Of a stretch of 64,000 bases of DNA, positions 27,399 through 35,767 are shown in pieces. How positions within the stretch are numbered: the stretch's first letter is position 1; each line of letters begins with the position of its first letter. The stretch spans positions 107,501 to 171,500 of the forward strand of contig NZ_JAUQSZ010000012.1 in assembly GCF_030580995.1 (NCBI RefSeq), written 5' to 3'. The stretch is from Sphingomonas immobilis (GTDB taxonomy: Bacteria > Pseudomonadota > Alphaproteobacteria > Sphingomonadales > Sphingomonadaceae). Under the pieces are notes generated by a model. It did not search any database. It was given only the letters and a program-made list of their open reading frames with translations, and was not told where the DNA came from. Both the position numbers and the translations under genes were made by a program.

Positions 27399-27418
27399 CC
27401 CCCTAAAAAGGCAGGGGG
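27399..27418 (-). promoter_or_regulatory. Hairpin hiding the ribosome-binding site
   Basis: In the leader of the gene starting at 27390, CCCCCT (27418-27413) can pair with AGGGGG (27404-27399) across an eight-base loop GCCTTTTT. The AGGGGG is the only good ribosome site and lies eight bases before the ATG. The structure would block translation unless opened, for example by heat, a bound factor or an alternative fold. Only sequence complementarity supports this. Confidence 0.45.
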
Positions 27419-27504
27419 ATAGTCGCCGTCGCGGGGCTAAGCCGCGGTGACGTGACACGGTGAATCGCGCGTTCACGCTGTTAGTACGTAACCCGTTACG
27501 AGCC

Positions 27505-28536
27505 TCAGGCCACGCGCTTCTCGAACGCCGCCGCGGCTTCGGCCATCAGCACCGCGATGATCTCCGCGACGGGTTCTTCCTTCGTCACCATGCCGACCGA
27601 CTGGCCTGCCATCAGGCTGCCATGCTCGACGTCGCCGTCGATCACCGCACGGCGCAGAGCGCCGGCCCAGTAATGCTCGATCTGCAACTGCGCCTCGCCC
27701 ATCGCGACCGTGCCCTCGTCCAGCGCGGCGGCGACTTCGCGCTGCTTGGCGGTGAAGAGTTCGGAACTGGCGTTCTTCAGCGCGCGCACCGGGATGACGG
27801 GCAGGCGCGGGTCGATCTGCACGCTCGCGACGGCATCACGGGCCGAGGCGCGCAGGAACGCCTTCTTGAAATTGGCGTGCGCGATCGATTCGGTCGCGCA
27901 GACGAAACGCGTGCCGAGCTGCACGCCGGCCGCGCCCATCTCCAGATAGGCCGCGATCGCCTCGCCGCGGCCGATGCCGCCGGCGACGAACACCGGCACT
28001 GCTTCCGCCACTTCCGGCAGAATTTCCTGCGCGAGCACGCTGGTCGAAACCGGGCCGATATGGCCGCCCGCCTCCATCCCCTCGACGACGAGCGCGTCGA
28101 CGCCCGAGCGGATCAGTTTCTTGGCGAGACTGAGCGCGGGCGCAAAGCAGATCAGTTTGGCGCCCGATCCCTTGATCGCATCGAGGCTGCCCGCCGGCGG
28201 GAGGCCGCCCGCCAGCACGACATGGCCGACCTGGTGCTTCGCGCAGACCGCGATCAGATCCATCAGCAGCGGGTGCATGGTGATGAGGTTGACGCCGAAC
28301 GGCTTGTCGGTGAGCTTTTTGGTTGCGGCGATCTCGGCATCGAGCAGCTCGGGCGTCATCGCGCCGCACGCGATCAGCCCGAAGCCGCCCGCGTTCGACA
28401 TGGCGGCGACGAGGTTGCGTTCCGACACCCATGACATCGCGCCGCAGAGGATCGCGACCTCGCTGCCGAGGAAGGATGCGCCGCGGTGCATGTGGCGGGC
28501 GAGGCGGCCTGCGCCGGTCTGTGATCTGTCGTCCAT
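27505..28536 (-). CDS. Nitronate monooxygenase family flavoprotein
   Basis: A 343-residue FMN-binding TIM-barrel enzyme of the nitronate monooxygenase / 2-nitropropane dioxygenase family. Typical segments are ISNAGGFG-like MSNAGGFGLIACG near the N-terminus, VEGMEAGGHIGP with the catalytic-type His, VFVAGGIGRGEAIAAYLEMGAAGVQLGTRFV for the phosphate-binding end. The exact substrate (nitronates or enoyl compounds) is uncertain; relatives in this group are often annotated as NAD(P)H-dependent flavin oxidoreductases. Gene stands alone. Confidence 0.9.
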   Translation of the reverse strand: MDDRSQTGAGRLARHMHRGASFLGSEVAILCGAMSWVSERNLVAAMSNAGGFGLIACGAMTPELLDAEIAATKKLTDKPFGVNLITMHPLLMDLIAVCAKHQVGHVVLAGGLPPAGSLDAIKGSGAKLICFAPALSLAKKLIRSGVDALVVEGMEAGGHIGPVSTSVLAQEILPEVAEAVPVFVAGGIGRGEAIAAYLEMGAAGVQLGTRFVCATESIAHANFKKAFLRASARDAVASVQIDPRLPVIPVRALKNASSELFTAKQREVAAALDEGTVAMGEAQLQIEHYWAGALRRAVIDGDVEHGSLMAGQSVGMVTKEEPVAEIIAVLMAEAAAAFEKRVA

Positions 28537-28765
28537 CGCCAGCCCCTAGAATGTTTCTGGCGGATAGAAAATACATCCTGTGTACCGGCGTACCGAGCGC
28601 GGTAACCAATGGGAAACCAACGCCGGGTACAGGAGCCGCTCCTGCCTCCCCGCCCCGCGACGGCCGCCGCAGGATTTCATGCTTAAGCGCGCGCTAAACC
28701 TGTTCGTTGGCACTCCGGCAAAACTTGCCGTGCGATAGCGGTCTCAAGAGTTTTCGGAGAAGACC

Positions 28766-29215
28766 ATGTCCATGACGCTAGAAAGCGTCGCGGCCAGCTC
28801 GCCGATCGTTTCGCGCGTGGTCCCTGTGGTCACGCCGGTTCCGGCTGCCGCGACGAGTACCGCGAGCCCATCGCAACGGATCGCCACCGCGATCCGCAGC
28901 ACGCCTGCGCCCGTCGAGCTGCCGGAAAGCGCGACGCGCGCCGCCGCTGCGATGACGAGCGGGGCCGACACGAGCCCGTCGATGTATGCGCTCTATCAGG
29001 CGGCCGTCGCCAGCCAACCCGAAGCGACCGCCGCGATCCAGGCCGATGCCGCCGCGCGCGTCGGCGACAAGCCCGCGCTGACCGCGAGCGAGCTGATCGC
29101 CCGCGCCGCCGCCCGCCTCGCCGCAGAGCAGTTCGTGAACAGGCAGGACGCGACCGCGCCGGTCTATACCTCATCGCAGGCCGCGCCCGACGTGAAGGGT
29201 TCGTCGGCGATTTGA
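28766..29215 (+). CDS. Ala-rich hypothetical protein
   Basis: A 149-residue protein rich in Ala, Ser, Thr and Pro with no signal peptide, membrane helix or cysteine. The first 70 residues look disordered; a helical part (SMYALYQAAVASQPEATAAIQADAAARV ... ASELIARAAARLAAEQFV) follows. A clean GGAGAAG ribosome site five bases before the ATG, and third-position G+C preference, support a real gene. I recognise no family. The 229-base gap before it holds a small dyad, CAGGAGCCGCTCCTG, at 28630-28644. Confidence 0.6.
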   Translation: MSMTLESVAASSPIVSRVVPVVTPVPAAATSTASPSQRIATAIRSTPAPVELPESATRAAAAMTSGADTSPSMYALYQAAVASQPEATAAIQADAAARVGDKPALTASELIARAAARLAAEQFVNRQDATAPVYTSSQAAPDVKGSSAI

Positions 29216-29253
29216 TCCTGAAAATCCTCCCCCGCCAGGGGAAGGATTGTCCG

Positions 29254-30513
29254 TTAAGCCGCGTCTTCCGCGTCCAGCCCGTAGGCGGTGTGCAGCACGC
29301 GCACCGCGAGTTCGGTCTCATCCTCGTGGATCAGCACGCTGACCTTGATCTCGCTGGTCGAGATCGCCTGGATGTTGATGCCGCGCGCGCCGAGCGTCGT
29401 GAACATCGTGCTCGCGACGCCAGCATGGCTGCGCATCCCCACGCCCACCACCGAGATCTTGGCGACGCGCGTATCGTGGACCAGCTCGCCGAAGCCGATC
29501 TTGCCGCGCGCCTGATTGAGCGCCTCGATCGAGCGCGCCAGATCCGCGGCCGGCACCGTGAAGGTCACGTCGGTCGAGCCCGCGTTGTGGGCGATGTTCT
29601 GGATGATCATGTCGACGTTGATGCTGGCGCCCGCCAGCGGCTCGAAGATCGCCGCCACCGCGCCGGGCGTGTCGGGCACCGCCGTCAGCGTGATCTTGGC
29701 CTCGTTCTTGTCGTGCGCGATGCCGGTGATGAGCTGGCGTTCCACGTCTTCGATCTCCTCTTCCCCCACGATCATCGTGCCGGGCAATGTATCCGCCATG
29801 GGTGCATCCTCGCCGGTAAAGGACGAGAGTACCTGGACGCGGACGTTTTCCTTCATCGCGAGGCCCACCGAGCGCGTCTGCAGCACCTTGGCGCCGACGC
29901 TGGCGAGCTCGAGCATTTCCTCATAGGTCACGCGCTTCAATTTGCGCGCGCGCGGCACGATGCGCGGGTCGGTCGTGTAGACGCCATCGACATCGGTGTA
30001 GATGTCGCAGCGATCCGCCTTCATCGCCGCCGCCACCGCGACCGCCGAGGTATCGGAACCGCCACGGCCGAGCGTGGTGACGCGGTTGCCGGGAGCGAGC
30101 CCCTGGAAGCCGGGGATCACGGCCACTTCGCCGCGCTCAAGACTTTCGTTGAGCGCGCCGGTGTCGATGTCGCCGATCCGCGCGGAAGCGTGCGCATCCG
30201 ACGTGTGGATCGGCAGTTGCCAACCCAGCCAGCTCCGCGCCGGCACGCCCGCCGCCTGCAGCGCGATCGCGAGCAGACCGGAGGTGATCTGCTCGCCGGC
30301 CGAGACGACGACGTCATATTCCTTGGGATCGTAGAGCGACGACGCCTCGCGGCAGAAGCCGACCAACCGGTCGGTCTCGCCCGCCATCGCCGAGACGACG
30401 ACCGCGACCTGATTGCCCGCCTCGACCTCGCGCTTCACCCGCGCCGCCACCGAGCGGATGCGCTCCATCCCGGCCATCGAGGTGCCGCCGAATTTCATCA
30501 CGATGCGGGCCAT
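29254..30513 (-). CDS. lysC: Aspartate kinase
   Basis: Phosphorylates aspartate as the first step to lysine, threonine and methionine. The 419-residue protein has the kinase start IVMKFGGTSMAG, the substrate region GRGGSDTSAVAVAAAMKADRCDIYTDVDGVYTTDPR and two C-terminal ACT domains (about 265-419: TLTAVPDTPGAVAAIFEPLAGASINVDMIIQN and ISVVGVGMRSHAGVASTMFTTLGARGINIQAISTSEIK), the usual site of feedback inhibition. The ATG at 30513 begins the family start; an upstream extension to 30579 overlaps ubiG. Divergent from ubiG with 53 bases between starts. Confidence 0.96.
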   Translation of the reverse strand: MARIVMKFGGTSMAGMERIRSVAARVKREVEAGNQVAVVVSAMAGETDRLVGFCREASSLYDPKEYDVVVSAGEQITSGLLAIALQAAGVPARSWLGWQLPIHTSDAHASARIGDIDTGALNESLERGEVAVIPGFQGLAPGNRVTTLGRGGSDTSAVAVAAAMKADRCDIYTDVDGVYTTDPRIVPRARKLKRVTYEEMLELASVGAKVLQTRSVGLAMKENVRVQVLSSFTGEDAPMADTLPGTMIVGEEEIEDVERQLITGIAHDKNEAKITLTAVPDTPGAVAAIFEPLAGASINVDMIIQNIAHNAGSTDVTFTVPAADLARSIEALNQARGKIGFGELVHDTRVAKISVVGVGMRSHAGVASTMFTTLGARGINIQAISTSEIKVSVLIHEDETELAVRVLHTAYGLDAEDAA

Positions 30514-30566
30514 GGGAGCTGTCGGAAGTCCTTGGGGTAAACGGGGCGTCCTGATAGGAACGCCGC

Positions 30567-31295
30567 ATGGCGATGGCAAGCACGACGATAGACCCGCAGG
30601 AAGCCGCGCATTTCGGCGGTCTCGCGGAGGACTGGTGGAACCCGAAGGGCTCCTCGGCGATGCTCCACCGATTGAACCCGGTGCGGTTGACGTATCTACG
30701 CGAGCGGATCGACGAGCATTGGGGCGATGATCCCGCGAGCTTCACGCCGCTCGCCGGCAAGCGCGCGCTCGATGCCGGATGCGGCGCGGGGCTGTTGTGC
30801 GAACCGCTCGCGCGGCTCGGCGCGGCGGTGACGGGGGTGGATGCCGCCCCGGAGAACATCGCCGCCGCGCGCGCACATGCAGCGCTGTCGGGGCTGGCGA
30901 TCGACTACCGCGCGGGCAGCGTCGATGCGCTGGGAGGCGAGGCGTTCGACCTCGTCACGTCGATGGAGGTGATCGAGCACGTCACCGATCCGGGCGCGTT
31001 CGCCGCCGGACTCGCGGGCGCGTTGGCGCCGGGCGGTTTGATGATACTCTCCACCCCCAATCGCACACTGAAATCGCACCTCGCGATGATCACGCTCGGC
31101 GAGGGGCTGGGGCAGATCCCGAAGGGCACGCACGACTGGCACAAGTTCCTCAAGCCCGAAGCGCTGACCGAATTGCTGGCCGATGCCGGCCTGACCGTGA
31201 TCGACACGCGCGGTCTGGGCTTTTCGCTGGCCAGGGGCTTCGTGCTGTCGGACGATCTGAGCATGGACTATTTCGTCACGGCGATGCGGGCCTGA
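30567..31295 (+). CDS. ubiG: Ubiquinone biosynthesis O-methyltransferase
   Basis: UbiG carries out both O-methylations of ubiquinone synthesis. The 242-residue protein has HFGGLAEDWWNPKGSSAMLHRLNPVRL at the start, the SAM motif ALDAGCGAGLLCEPLARLGAAVTGVDAA and the family segment NRTLKSHLAMITLGEGLGQIPKGTHDWHKFLKPEAL. An AGGAA lies about six bases before the ATG at 30567; a second ATG two codons later is possible. It shares a short promoter region with lysC. Confidence 0.95.
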   Translation: MAMASTTIDPQEAAHFGGLAEDWWNPKGSSAMLHRLNPVRLTYLRERIDEHWGDDPASFTPLAGKRALDAGCGAGLLCEPLARLGAAVTGVDAAPENIAAARAHAALSGLAIDYRAGSVDALGGEAFDLVTSMEVIEHVTDPGAFAAGLAGALAPGGLMILSTPNRTLKSHLAMITLGEGLGQIPKGTHDWHKFLKPEALTELLADAGLTVIDTRGLGFSLARGFVLSDDLSMDYFVTAMRA

Positions 31296-31296
31296 C

Positions 31297-31791
31297 GTGC
31301 GCGCGCTGATCGCCGCCGCGCTGCTGCTTCTGCCGGTGCCGGCGCAGGCGGAGGGTTTCGCGGTACACGACCTGACGACCGTCGCGACCGATCTGCAAAA
31401 GGCGCTCGGCGACGGCTTCGTCGAGCGGGCCGAGCCGACGCGAGTGACGCTGACCTGTCCGAGCTGCGCGGGCGCTCCGATCATCGACGTGCTGATCGGC
31501 CGCCAGACCGACGGCACGGAGCAGCGCATCCGCAGCGGCGAGACAAAAATCGCGCGGATGGAGGCGCTTTGCCGGGAGCGTGAGCCCGCCTGCCGCCTCG
31601 TCGCCTTGGACGTCGCACCTGCGATCGGCTGGATCACCGCCTATCCGATGGGCGATCACGCGGGGGCGACGGCGGTGGTACTGCGCGACAGCGACCTTTT
31701 GACGATCCGATCGATCGCCGGGAACGCCGCGACCGCGCGCGCCCATGCGGACAAGTTGCTGGCGGTGGCGCGCGGGATCATCGGCGACTAG
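31297..31791 (+). CDS. Exported cysteine-containing protein of unknown function
   Basis: A 164-residue protein starting at a GTG one base after the ubiG stop. The signal peptide (1-18) ends PAQAE. The mature part contains TCPSC (a CxxC pair, about residues 52-56) and two more cysteines (ALCRE, PACRL), which could bind metal or form disulfides. I do not recognise a family. Its tight spacing suggests cotranscription with ubiG. Confidence 0.65.
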   Translation: MRALIAAALLLLPVPAQAEGFAVHDLTTVATDLQKALGDGFVERAEPTRVTLTCPSCAGAPIIDVLIGRQTDGTEQRIRSGETKIARMEALCREREPACRLVALDVAPAIGWITAYPMGDHAGATAVVLRDSDLLTIRSIAGNAATARAHADKLLAVARGIIGD

Positions 31792-31794
31792 CGC

Positions 31795-33333
31795 CTATCT
31801 CTCCAACCCGATCCGTTTCTCGAGCCAGCGAGCGGCGTCTTCGGGCGATGTCTTTCCGGCGTCGCGATCGACCAGATAGTTCGCCTCGCGCATTGCCGCT
31901 ACGTCGATGCGCCCGAGCAACGGCTTCAGTGCCGCCTGAAAGCGCGCGTCTTTCGCGTGTTTCGGCGCGAGCAGCAGGATGGCGTCGTAGCCCGGGATCG
32001 CGCCGCGCGGATCGGCCAGCACCGCGAGCTTCTCCGCCGCGATCCGCCCGTCGGAGGAGAAGGCCGGGATCACATCCGCCGCACCACTGGTCAGCGCCTT
32101 GTACATGAAGGTCGGCTGGTAGGGATGCGCCTCGGCGAACGTGAGACCGTAGGCGCGTTTCACCGCCGCCCATTCGGGACGTTCGAGGAATTCGATATCG
32201 GTGGCGAGGCGCAGCTTCGGTGCTTGCGGGGCAAGATCCTCGATCGTCCTGATGCCGCGCCGCTTCGCATCGTCGCCGCGCATCGCGAAGGCATAGGCGT
32301 TCTCGAACCCGAGCGTGCCGAGCAATGTCACGCCCCGCGCCTTTGCCGCCCAGTCGCGCACGCCCGCGACGATGGCGGCGCGCGGCGGCACGTCGGTGCG
32401 CTTCATCTCGTTGGTCCAGATCGTGCCCGAATAGTCGACATAGACATCGACATCGCCCGACGAGACCGCGCCGAACGCGACGCCCGAACCGAGCCCCTCG
32501 CGATATTCGACCGCATAGCCCGCCGCTTCCAGCCGGTGGCCGATGACGCGCGAGAGGATATATTGCTCGGAAAAGCTCTTCGAGCCGATCACGATGCGGT
32601 TCCCGCCGCTCGCCCAGAGCGGTGCGAGCGCCACGACGACACCGAGCGCCAGCAGCCCGGTCGCCGCCCAGACGCGCAGTTTCTTGCGCGCGGCGATGCC
32701 GTGTTCGATCAGGCCGAGCAAAGCATCGACCGCCAGCGCCAGCGCCGCCGCGCAGAAGCAGCCCGCCAGCACCAGTGCCCAGTTCTGCGTCTGGAGGCCA
32801 GCGAAGATCATGTCGCCGAGGCTCGGCTGGCCGACCGTGGTGGAAAGCGTTGCCGCGCCGATCGTCCAGACGGCGGCGGTGCGGATGCCCGCCATCACCA
32901 CCGGCGCGACGAGCGGGGCCTCGACCAGCCGCAGCTTCTGCGCGCTCGTCATGCCAACGCCGTCCGCCGCTTCGATGATCGCCGGGTCGAGCCCGGTCAG
33001 GCCCGTCACCGCGTTCCTGAGGATCGGCAGCAGCGCGTAGAGCGTCAGCGCGAGCAGCGACGGCAGGAAGCCGAGCGCGGGGATGCGCCCGCCGACCAGC
33101 GCCGACAGCGACAGCAGCAGCGGATAGAAGAGCGCCAGCAGCGCGAGGCTCGGGATCGTCTGGACGAGGCTCGCGAAGCCGAGCGTCACGCGCGCGACGC
33201 CGGGCCGCCGCGCCGACCACACCGCCAGCGGCAGGCTGACCGCGATCCCCAGCAGCAGCGCCGCGAACGCTAGCAGCAGATGCTGCGCGAGCAGCGGCGG
33301 GGCGCGGCCCAAAGCGTCAAGGAACGGGCTCAC
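31795..33333 (-). CDS. ABC transporter permease fused to substrate-binding protein (osmoprotectant type)
   Basis: A 512-residue fusion. Residues 1-215 form a permease of the OpuCB/ProW type (QTIPSLALLALFYPLLLSLS and the EAA-like segment EAADGVGMTSAQKLRLVEAPLVAPVVMAGIRTA). After a membrane helix (about 218-236) comes an OpuAC/OsmF-like binding domain (about 240-512: NRIVIGSKSFSEQYILSRVIGHRLEAAGY, VYVDYSGTIWTNEM). Such systems import glycine betaine, choline or related compounds; the ligand here is not certain. The start GTG overlaps the ATPase stop by four bases. Confidence 0.9.
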   Translation of the reverse strand: MSPFLDALGRAPPLLAQHLLLAFAALLLGIAVSLPLAVWSARRPGVARVTLGFASLVQTIPSLALLALFYPLLLSLSALVGGRIPALGFLPSLLALTLYALLPILRNAVTGLTGLDPAIIEAADGVGMTSAQKLRLVEAPLVAPVVMAGIRTAAVWTIGAATLSTTVGQPSLGDMIFAGLQTQNWALVLAGCFCAAALALAVDALLGLIEHGIAARKKLRVWAATGLLALGVVVALAPLWASGGNRIVIGSKSFSEQYILSRVIGHRLEAAGYAVEYREGLGSGVAFGAVSSGDVDVYVDYSGTIWTNEMKRTDVPPRAAIVAGVRDWAAKARGVTLLGTLGFENAYAFAMRGDDAKRRGIRTIEDLAPQAPKLRLATDIEFLERPEWAAVKRAYGLTFAEAHPYQPTFMYKALTSGAADVIPAFSSDGRIAAEKLAVLADPRGAIPGYDAILLLAPKHAKDARFQAALKPLLGRIDVAAMREANYLVDRDAGKTSPEDAARWLEKRIGLER

Positions 33334-34136
33334 GCGCCTTTCTCCAACGCCGCGAGTTTCCGCGCCTGATCGCGCGGCACCGCGACCAGCGCATCGGCCT
33401 CCGCGCCGCCCTCGCCCGCCAGCAATGCGGCGGGGGTGGCATCGGCGACGATCCGACCCTTCGCCATCACCAGCACGCGGTCGGCGAGGATCAGCGCCTC
33501 GGCCATGTCGTGCGTCACCATGATCGTCGTGAGCCCAAGCCGGTCATGCAGCGCGCGGATCGCGGTGCCGAGTTGATCGCGCGTCACCGGATCGAGCGCG
33601 CCGAACGGCTCGTCCATCAGCATCAGCCCAGGTGCCCCGGCCAGTGCGCGCGCCACGCCGACGCGCTGGCGCTGGCCGCCCGACAGCGCATCGGGCATCC
33701 GTCCCGCGAAATCGCGGGGCAGATCGACGAGATCGAGCAGCTCCACCACACGCCCGCCCGCCTGTTGCGCGGAAATGCGCAGACCGATGGCGATATTCTC
33801 CGCCACCGTCATGTGCGGGAACAGGCCGATGTTCTGGAAGACATAGCCTATCCGCCGCCGCAGGGCGTGCGCCGGCTCGTCCGTCACGTCAGCGCCGCCA
33901 ATCAGCACGCGCCCGGCGCTCGGCGCGATCAGGCGGTTGACCATCTTGAGCAGTGTCGACTTGCCCGATCCCGACGCGCCGACCAGCGCGACGAAGCTGC
34001 CACCTCCGATTTCGAGCGAAACCCCCGCGACACCGACCGCCCCGCCGGGGTAAAGCTTCTCGATCGCGTCGAAGACGACCGAAGGTCCGGGAGCGGGCGC
34101 GGCAGTCATCGTTGGAGGTTGTGCGGGAGTGGCCAT
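33330..34136 (-). CDS. Osmoprotectant-type ABC transporter ATP-binding protein
   Basis: A 268-residue ABC ATPase with Walker A GASGSGKST, Q-loop VFQNIGLFPHMTVAENI, signature LSGGQRQRVGVARAL, Walker B LMLMDEPFGALDPVTR and the switch His in MVTHDMAEA. The sequence matches the ProV/OpuCA group but lacks the C-terminal CBS domains usual there, so osmotic gating through CBS is absent. Coupled to the permease fusion. A second ATG nine codons in (34109) is an alternative start. Confidence 0.9.
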   Translation of the reverse strand: MATPAQPPTMTAAPAPGPSVVFDAIEKLYPGGAVGVAGVSLEIGGGSFVALVGASGSGKSTLLKMVNRLIAPSAGRVLIGGADVTDEPAHALRRRIGYVFQNIGLFPHMTVAENIAIGLRISAQQAGGRVVELLDLVDLPRDFAGRMPDALSGGQRQRVGVARALAGAPGLMLMDEPFGALDPVTRDQLGTAIRALHDRLGLTTIMVTHDMAEALILADRVLVMAKGRIVADATPAALLAGEGGAEADALVAVPRDQARKLAALEKGA

Positions 34137-34167
34137 GCAGCGTCAAACGCCAAGTAGTCTCCCTGAG

Positions 34168-34185
34168 TTGTGCTGCAATGCACAA
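34168..34185. promoter_or_regulatory. Dyad TTGTGC-N6-GCACAA, PhaR-like operator candidate
   Basis: A perfect six-base inverted repeat around TGCAAT lies between the divergent ABC operon and the SDR gene. Its core TGCTGCAATGCA is close to the TGC-rich motifs bound by the polyhydroxyalkanoate regulator PhaR in other alphaproteobacteria. It lies 31 bases upstream of the ABC ATPase start and 60 bases upstream of the SDR start, so it could act on either. The link to PhaR is from memory of the motif. Confidence 0.4.
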
Positions 34186-34245
34186 TTAACCATCTAGCCA
34201 GAAAGAATTACGGGGTCGCAACAAACCCGTTCAGTTTGGAAGCGC

Positions 34246-35031
34246 ATGACGACGACGCCAAAGTCCATTTTCATCACCGGCGCGGGATCGGGCATCGGCC
34301 GCGCTGCCGCCGAACTGTTTGCGGCGCGCGGATGGCGCGTGGGACTGGCCGATATCGATCTGCCGCGCCTTGCCGAGACCAAGAGCCTTCTGCCTGCCGG
34401 ATCGTCCGAGATTCACCGCCTCGACGTGCGCGACCGGACGGCCTGGCGAACGGCGCTCGACATCTTCACCGCCCCGCAGGACGGCGCGCTCGACGTGTTG
34501 TTCAACAACGCCGGGATCGGCACCGGCGGACCGCTGGCGGAGGCGGATTTCGATGCGATCGACCAGACGGTGGCGGTCAATCTGATGGGCGTGCTGAACG
34601 GCGCACGGATCGGCTCTGCCTATCTCGCTCGGGCGGGCGGGTGCCTGCTCAACACCGCGTCAGCGTCGGGCATTTACGGCACGTCGGGGCTCGCGACCTA
34701 TTCGGCGACCAAATGCGCGGTGATCGGACTGACCGAAGCGCTCGACGGCGAATGGGCGAGGAGCGGCGTGCGAGTGCGCGATATCGTCCCCGCCTTCGTC
34801 GAGACGCCCTTGCTGTGCGGCCCGGCGGGGCGCGATGACAAGACGATCCGCGAGACCGTCGTCGCATCGGGGCTGGAGATCACGCCGGTCGAGGCGGTCG
34901 CGGAGGCCGCGTGGCGCGCGGTGCATGGCAAGGCGGTTCACACTTATGTCGGCAAGACCGCTTTCCAGGCCGCCTTCGCCGCGCGTTTCGCGCCGTGGCT
35001 GTTGCGGCGGCGGATGCGCAAAGGGTTCTAA
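34246..35031 (+). CDS. SDR family oxidoreductase
   Basis: A 261-residue short-chain dehydrogenase. The nucleotide-binding motif is TGAGSGIG (11-18), the structural NNAG is at 87-90, and the active site has Ser139 or Ser141, Tyr152 and Lys156 (YSATK). Asp36 and Asp38 (ADID) at the end of beta-2 suggest NAD(H) preference. Substrate unknown. Its stop overlaps the convergent phhB stop by a few bases. A PhaR-like dyad lies upstream. Confidence 0.92.
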   Translation: MTTTPKSIFITGAGSGIGRAAAELFAARGWRVGLADIDLPRLAETKSLLPAGSSEIHRLDVRDRTAWRTALDIFTAPQDGALDVLFNNAGIGTGGPLAEADFDAIDQTVAVNLMGVLNGARIGSAYLARAGGCLLNTASASGIYGTSGLATYSATKCAVIGLTEALDGEWARSGVRVRDIVPAFVETPLLCGPAGRDDKTIRETVVASGLEITPVEAVAEAAWRAVHGKAVHTYVGKTAFQAAFAARFAPWLLRRRMRKGF

Positions 35032-35318
35032 TCCACCAAAGCGTCGATCGCGCGGGCGAGTTCGACGTCGCGGTGCGACAGGCCCGCCGCATCATGCGTG
35101 GTCAGCAGGATATCGACCCGATTCCAGACGTTGCTCCACTCCGGGTGATGGTCGGCCTTCTCCGCCAGCAGCGCGACGCGCGCCATGAAGCCGAAGGCCT
35201 CGGAGAAATCCTCGAAGGTGAAGCTACGCGTGATCGCGTCGCGCGCCTCGTCGAAATCCCATTCGTCGAGCTCGTCGAGTGCATCGGCGCGTTCCTCCTC
35301 GCTCAGCTGCTCGACCAT
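35028..35318 (-). CDS. phhB: 4a-hydroxytetrahydrobiopterin dehydratase
   Basis: A 96-residue pterin carbinolamine dehydratase. The active-site signature is [33 protein letters not shown], with both conserved His residues in HH and the later TTHD. In bacteria it regenerates the pterin cofactor of phenylalanine hydroxylase; no hydroxylase is near here. An upstream GGAGGATG gives a ribosome site. Convergent with the SDR gene. Confidence 0.95.
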   Translation of the reverse strand: MVEQLSEEERADALDELDEWDFDEARDAITRSFTFEDFSEAFGFMARVALLAEKADHHPEWSNVWNRVDILLTTHDAAGLSHRDVELARAIDALVD

Positions 35319-35353
35319 CGCATCCTCCTCAGATTGTGACTAAGGCTGGCACG

Positions 35354-35767
35354 ATGACCGCGCCCGATCAACCGCTCACCGCGCCAGATGCCGACGCCAT
35401 CGAGGCGATCGCGCGCGCGACCATCGCCGCGCTGCCGCCGGAGTTCGCAGCGCATCTCGGCGACGTCGTGCTGATCGTCGAGGACTTGGCCGATGACGCG
35501 ACGCTCGACGCACTCGGCATCGAGGATCCCTTCGACCTGACCGGGCTTTATGTCGGTCGTCCGATCGGCGAGAAATCGTCGATGGAATCGGGCGCGCTGC
35601 CCGACCGCATCCACCTCTATCGCCGCGCCTTGCTGGACGAATGGATTGATACCGGCGTGAGCCTGCAGGATCTCGTCGCGCACGTCACCATCCACGAGAT
35701 CGGCCATCATTTCGGCCTTTCCGACGCCGACATGCACGCGCTGGAAGACACGGTGTCGGAGCGGTGA
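35354..35767 (+). CDS. Metallopeptidase family protein (HExxH zincin)
   Basis: A 137-residue cytoplasmic minigluzincin-type protein with the motif HEIGHHFGLSDADMHALE near the C-terminus, giving HExxH plus a downstream Asp/Glu. The N-terminal part (LPPEFAAHLGDVVLIVED and DPFDLTGLYVG) is typical of this short family, long annotated as DUF1025. Function unknown. The start at 35354 avoids overlap with the divergent phhB start. Its stop overlaps ccmA (GTGA). Confidence 0.85.
   Translation: MTAPDQPLTAPDADAIEAIARATIAALPPEFAAHLGDVVLIVEDLADDATLDALGIEDPFDLTGLYVGRPIGEKSSMESGALPDRIHLYRRALLDEWIDTGVSLQDLVAHVTIHEIGHHFGLSDADMHALEDTVSER

Noticed and set aside
28700..28730. Possible sigma-54 promoter (TTGGCAC ... 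TTGC) before the gene at 28766
   Set aside because: Spacing between the GG and GC elements does not fit the fixed ten bases, so the match is accidental.
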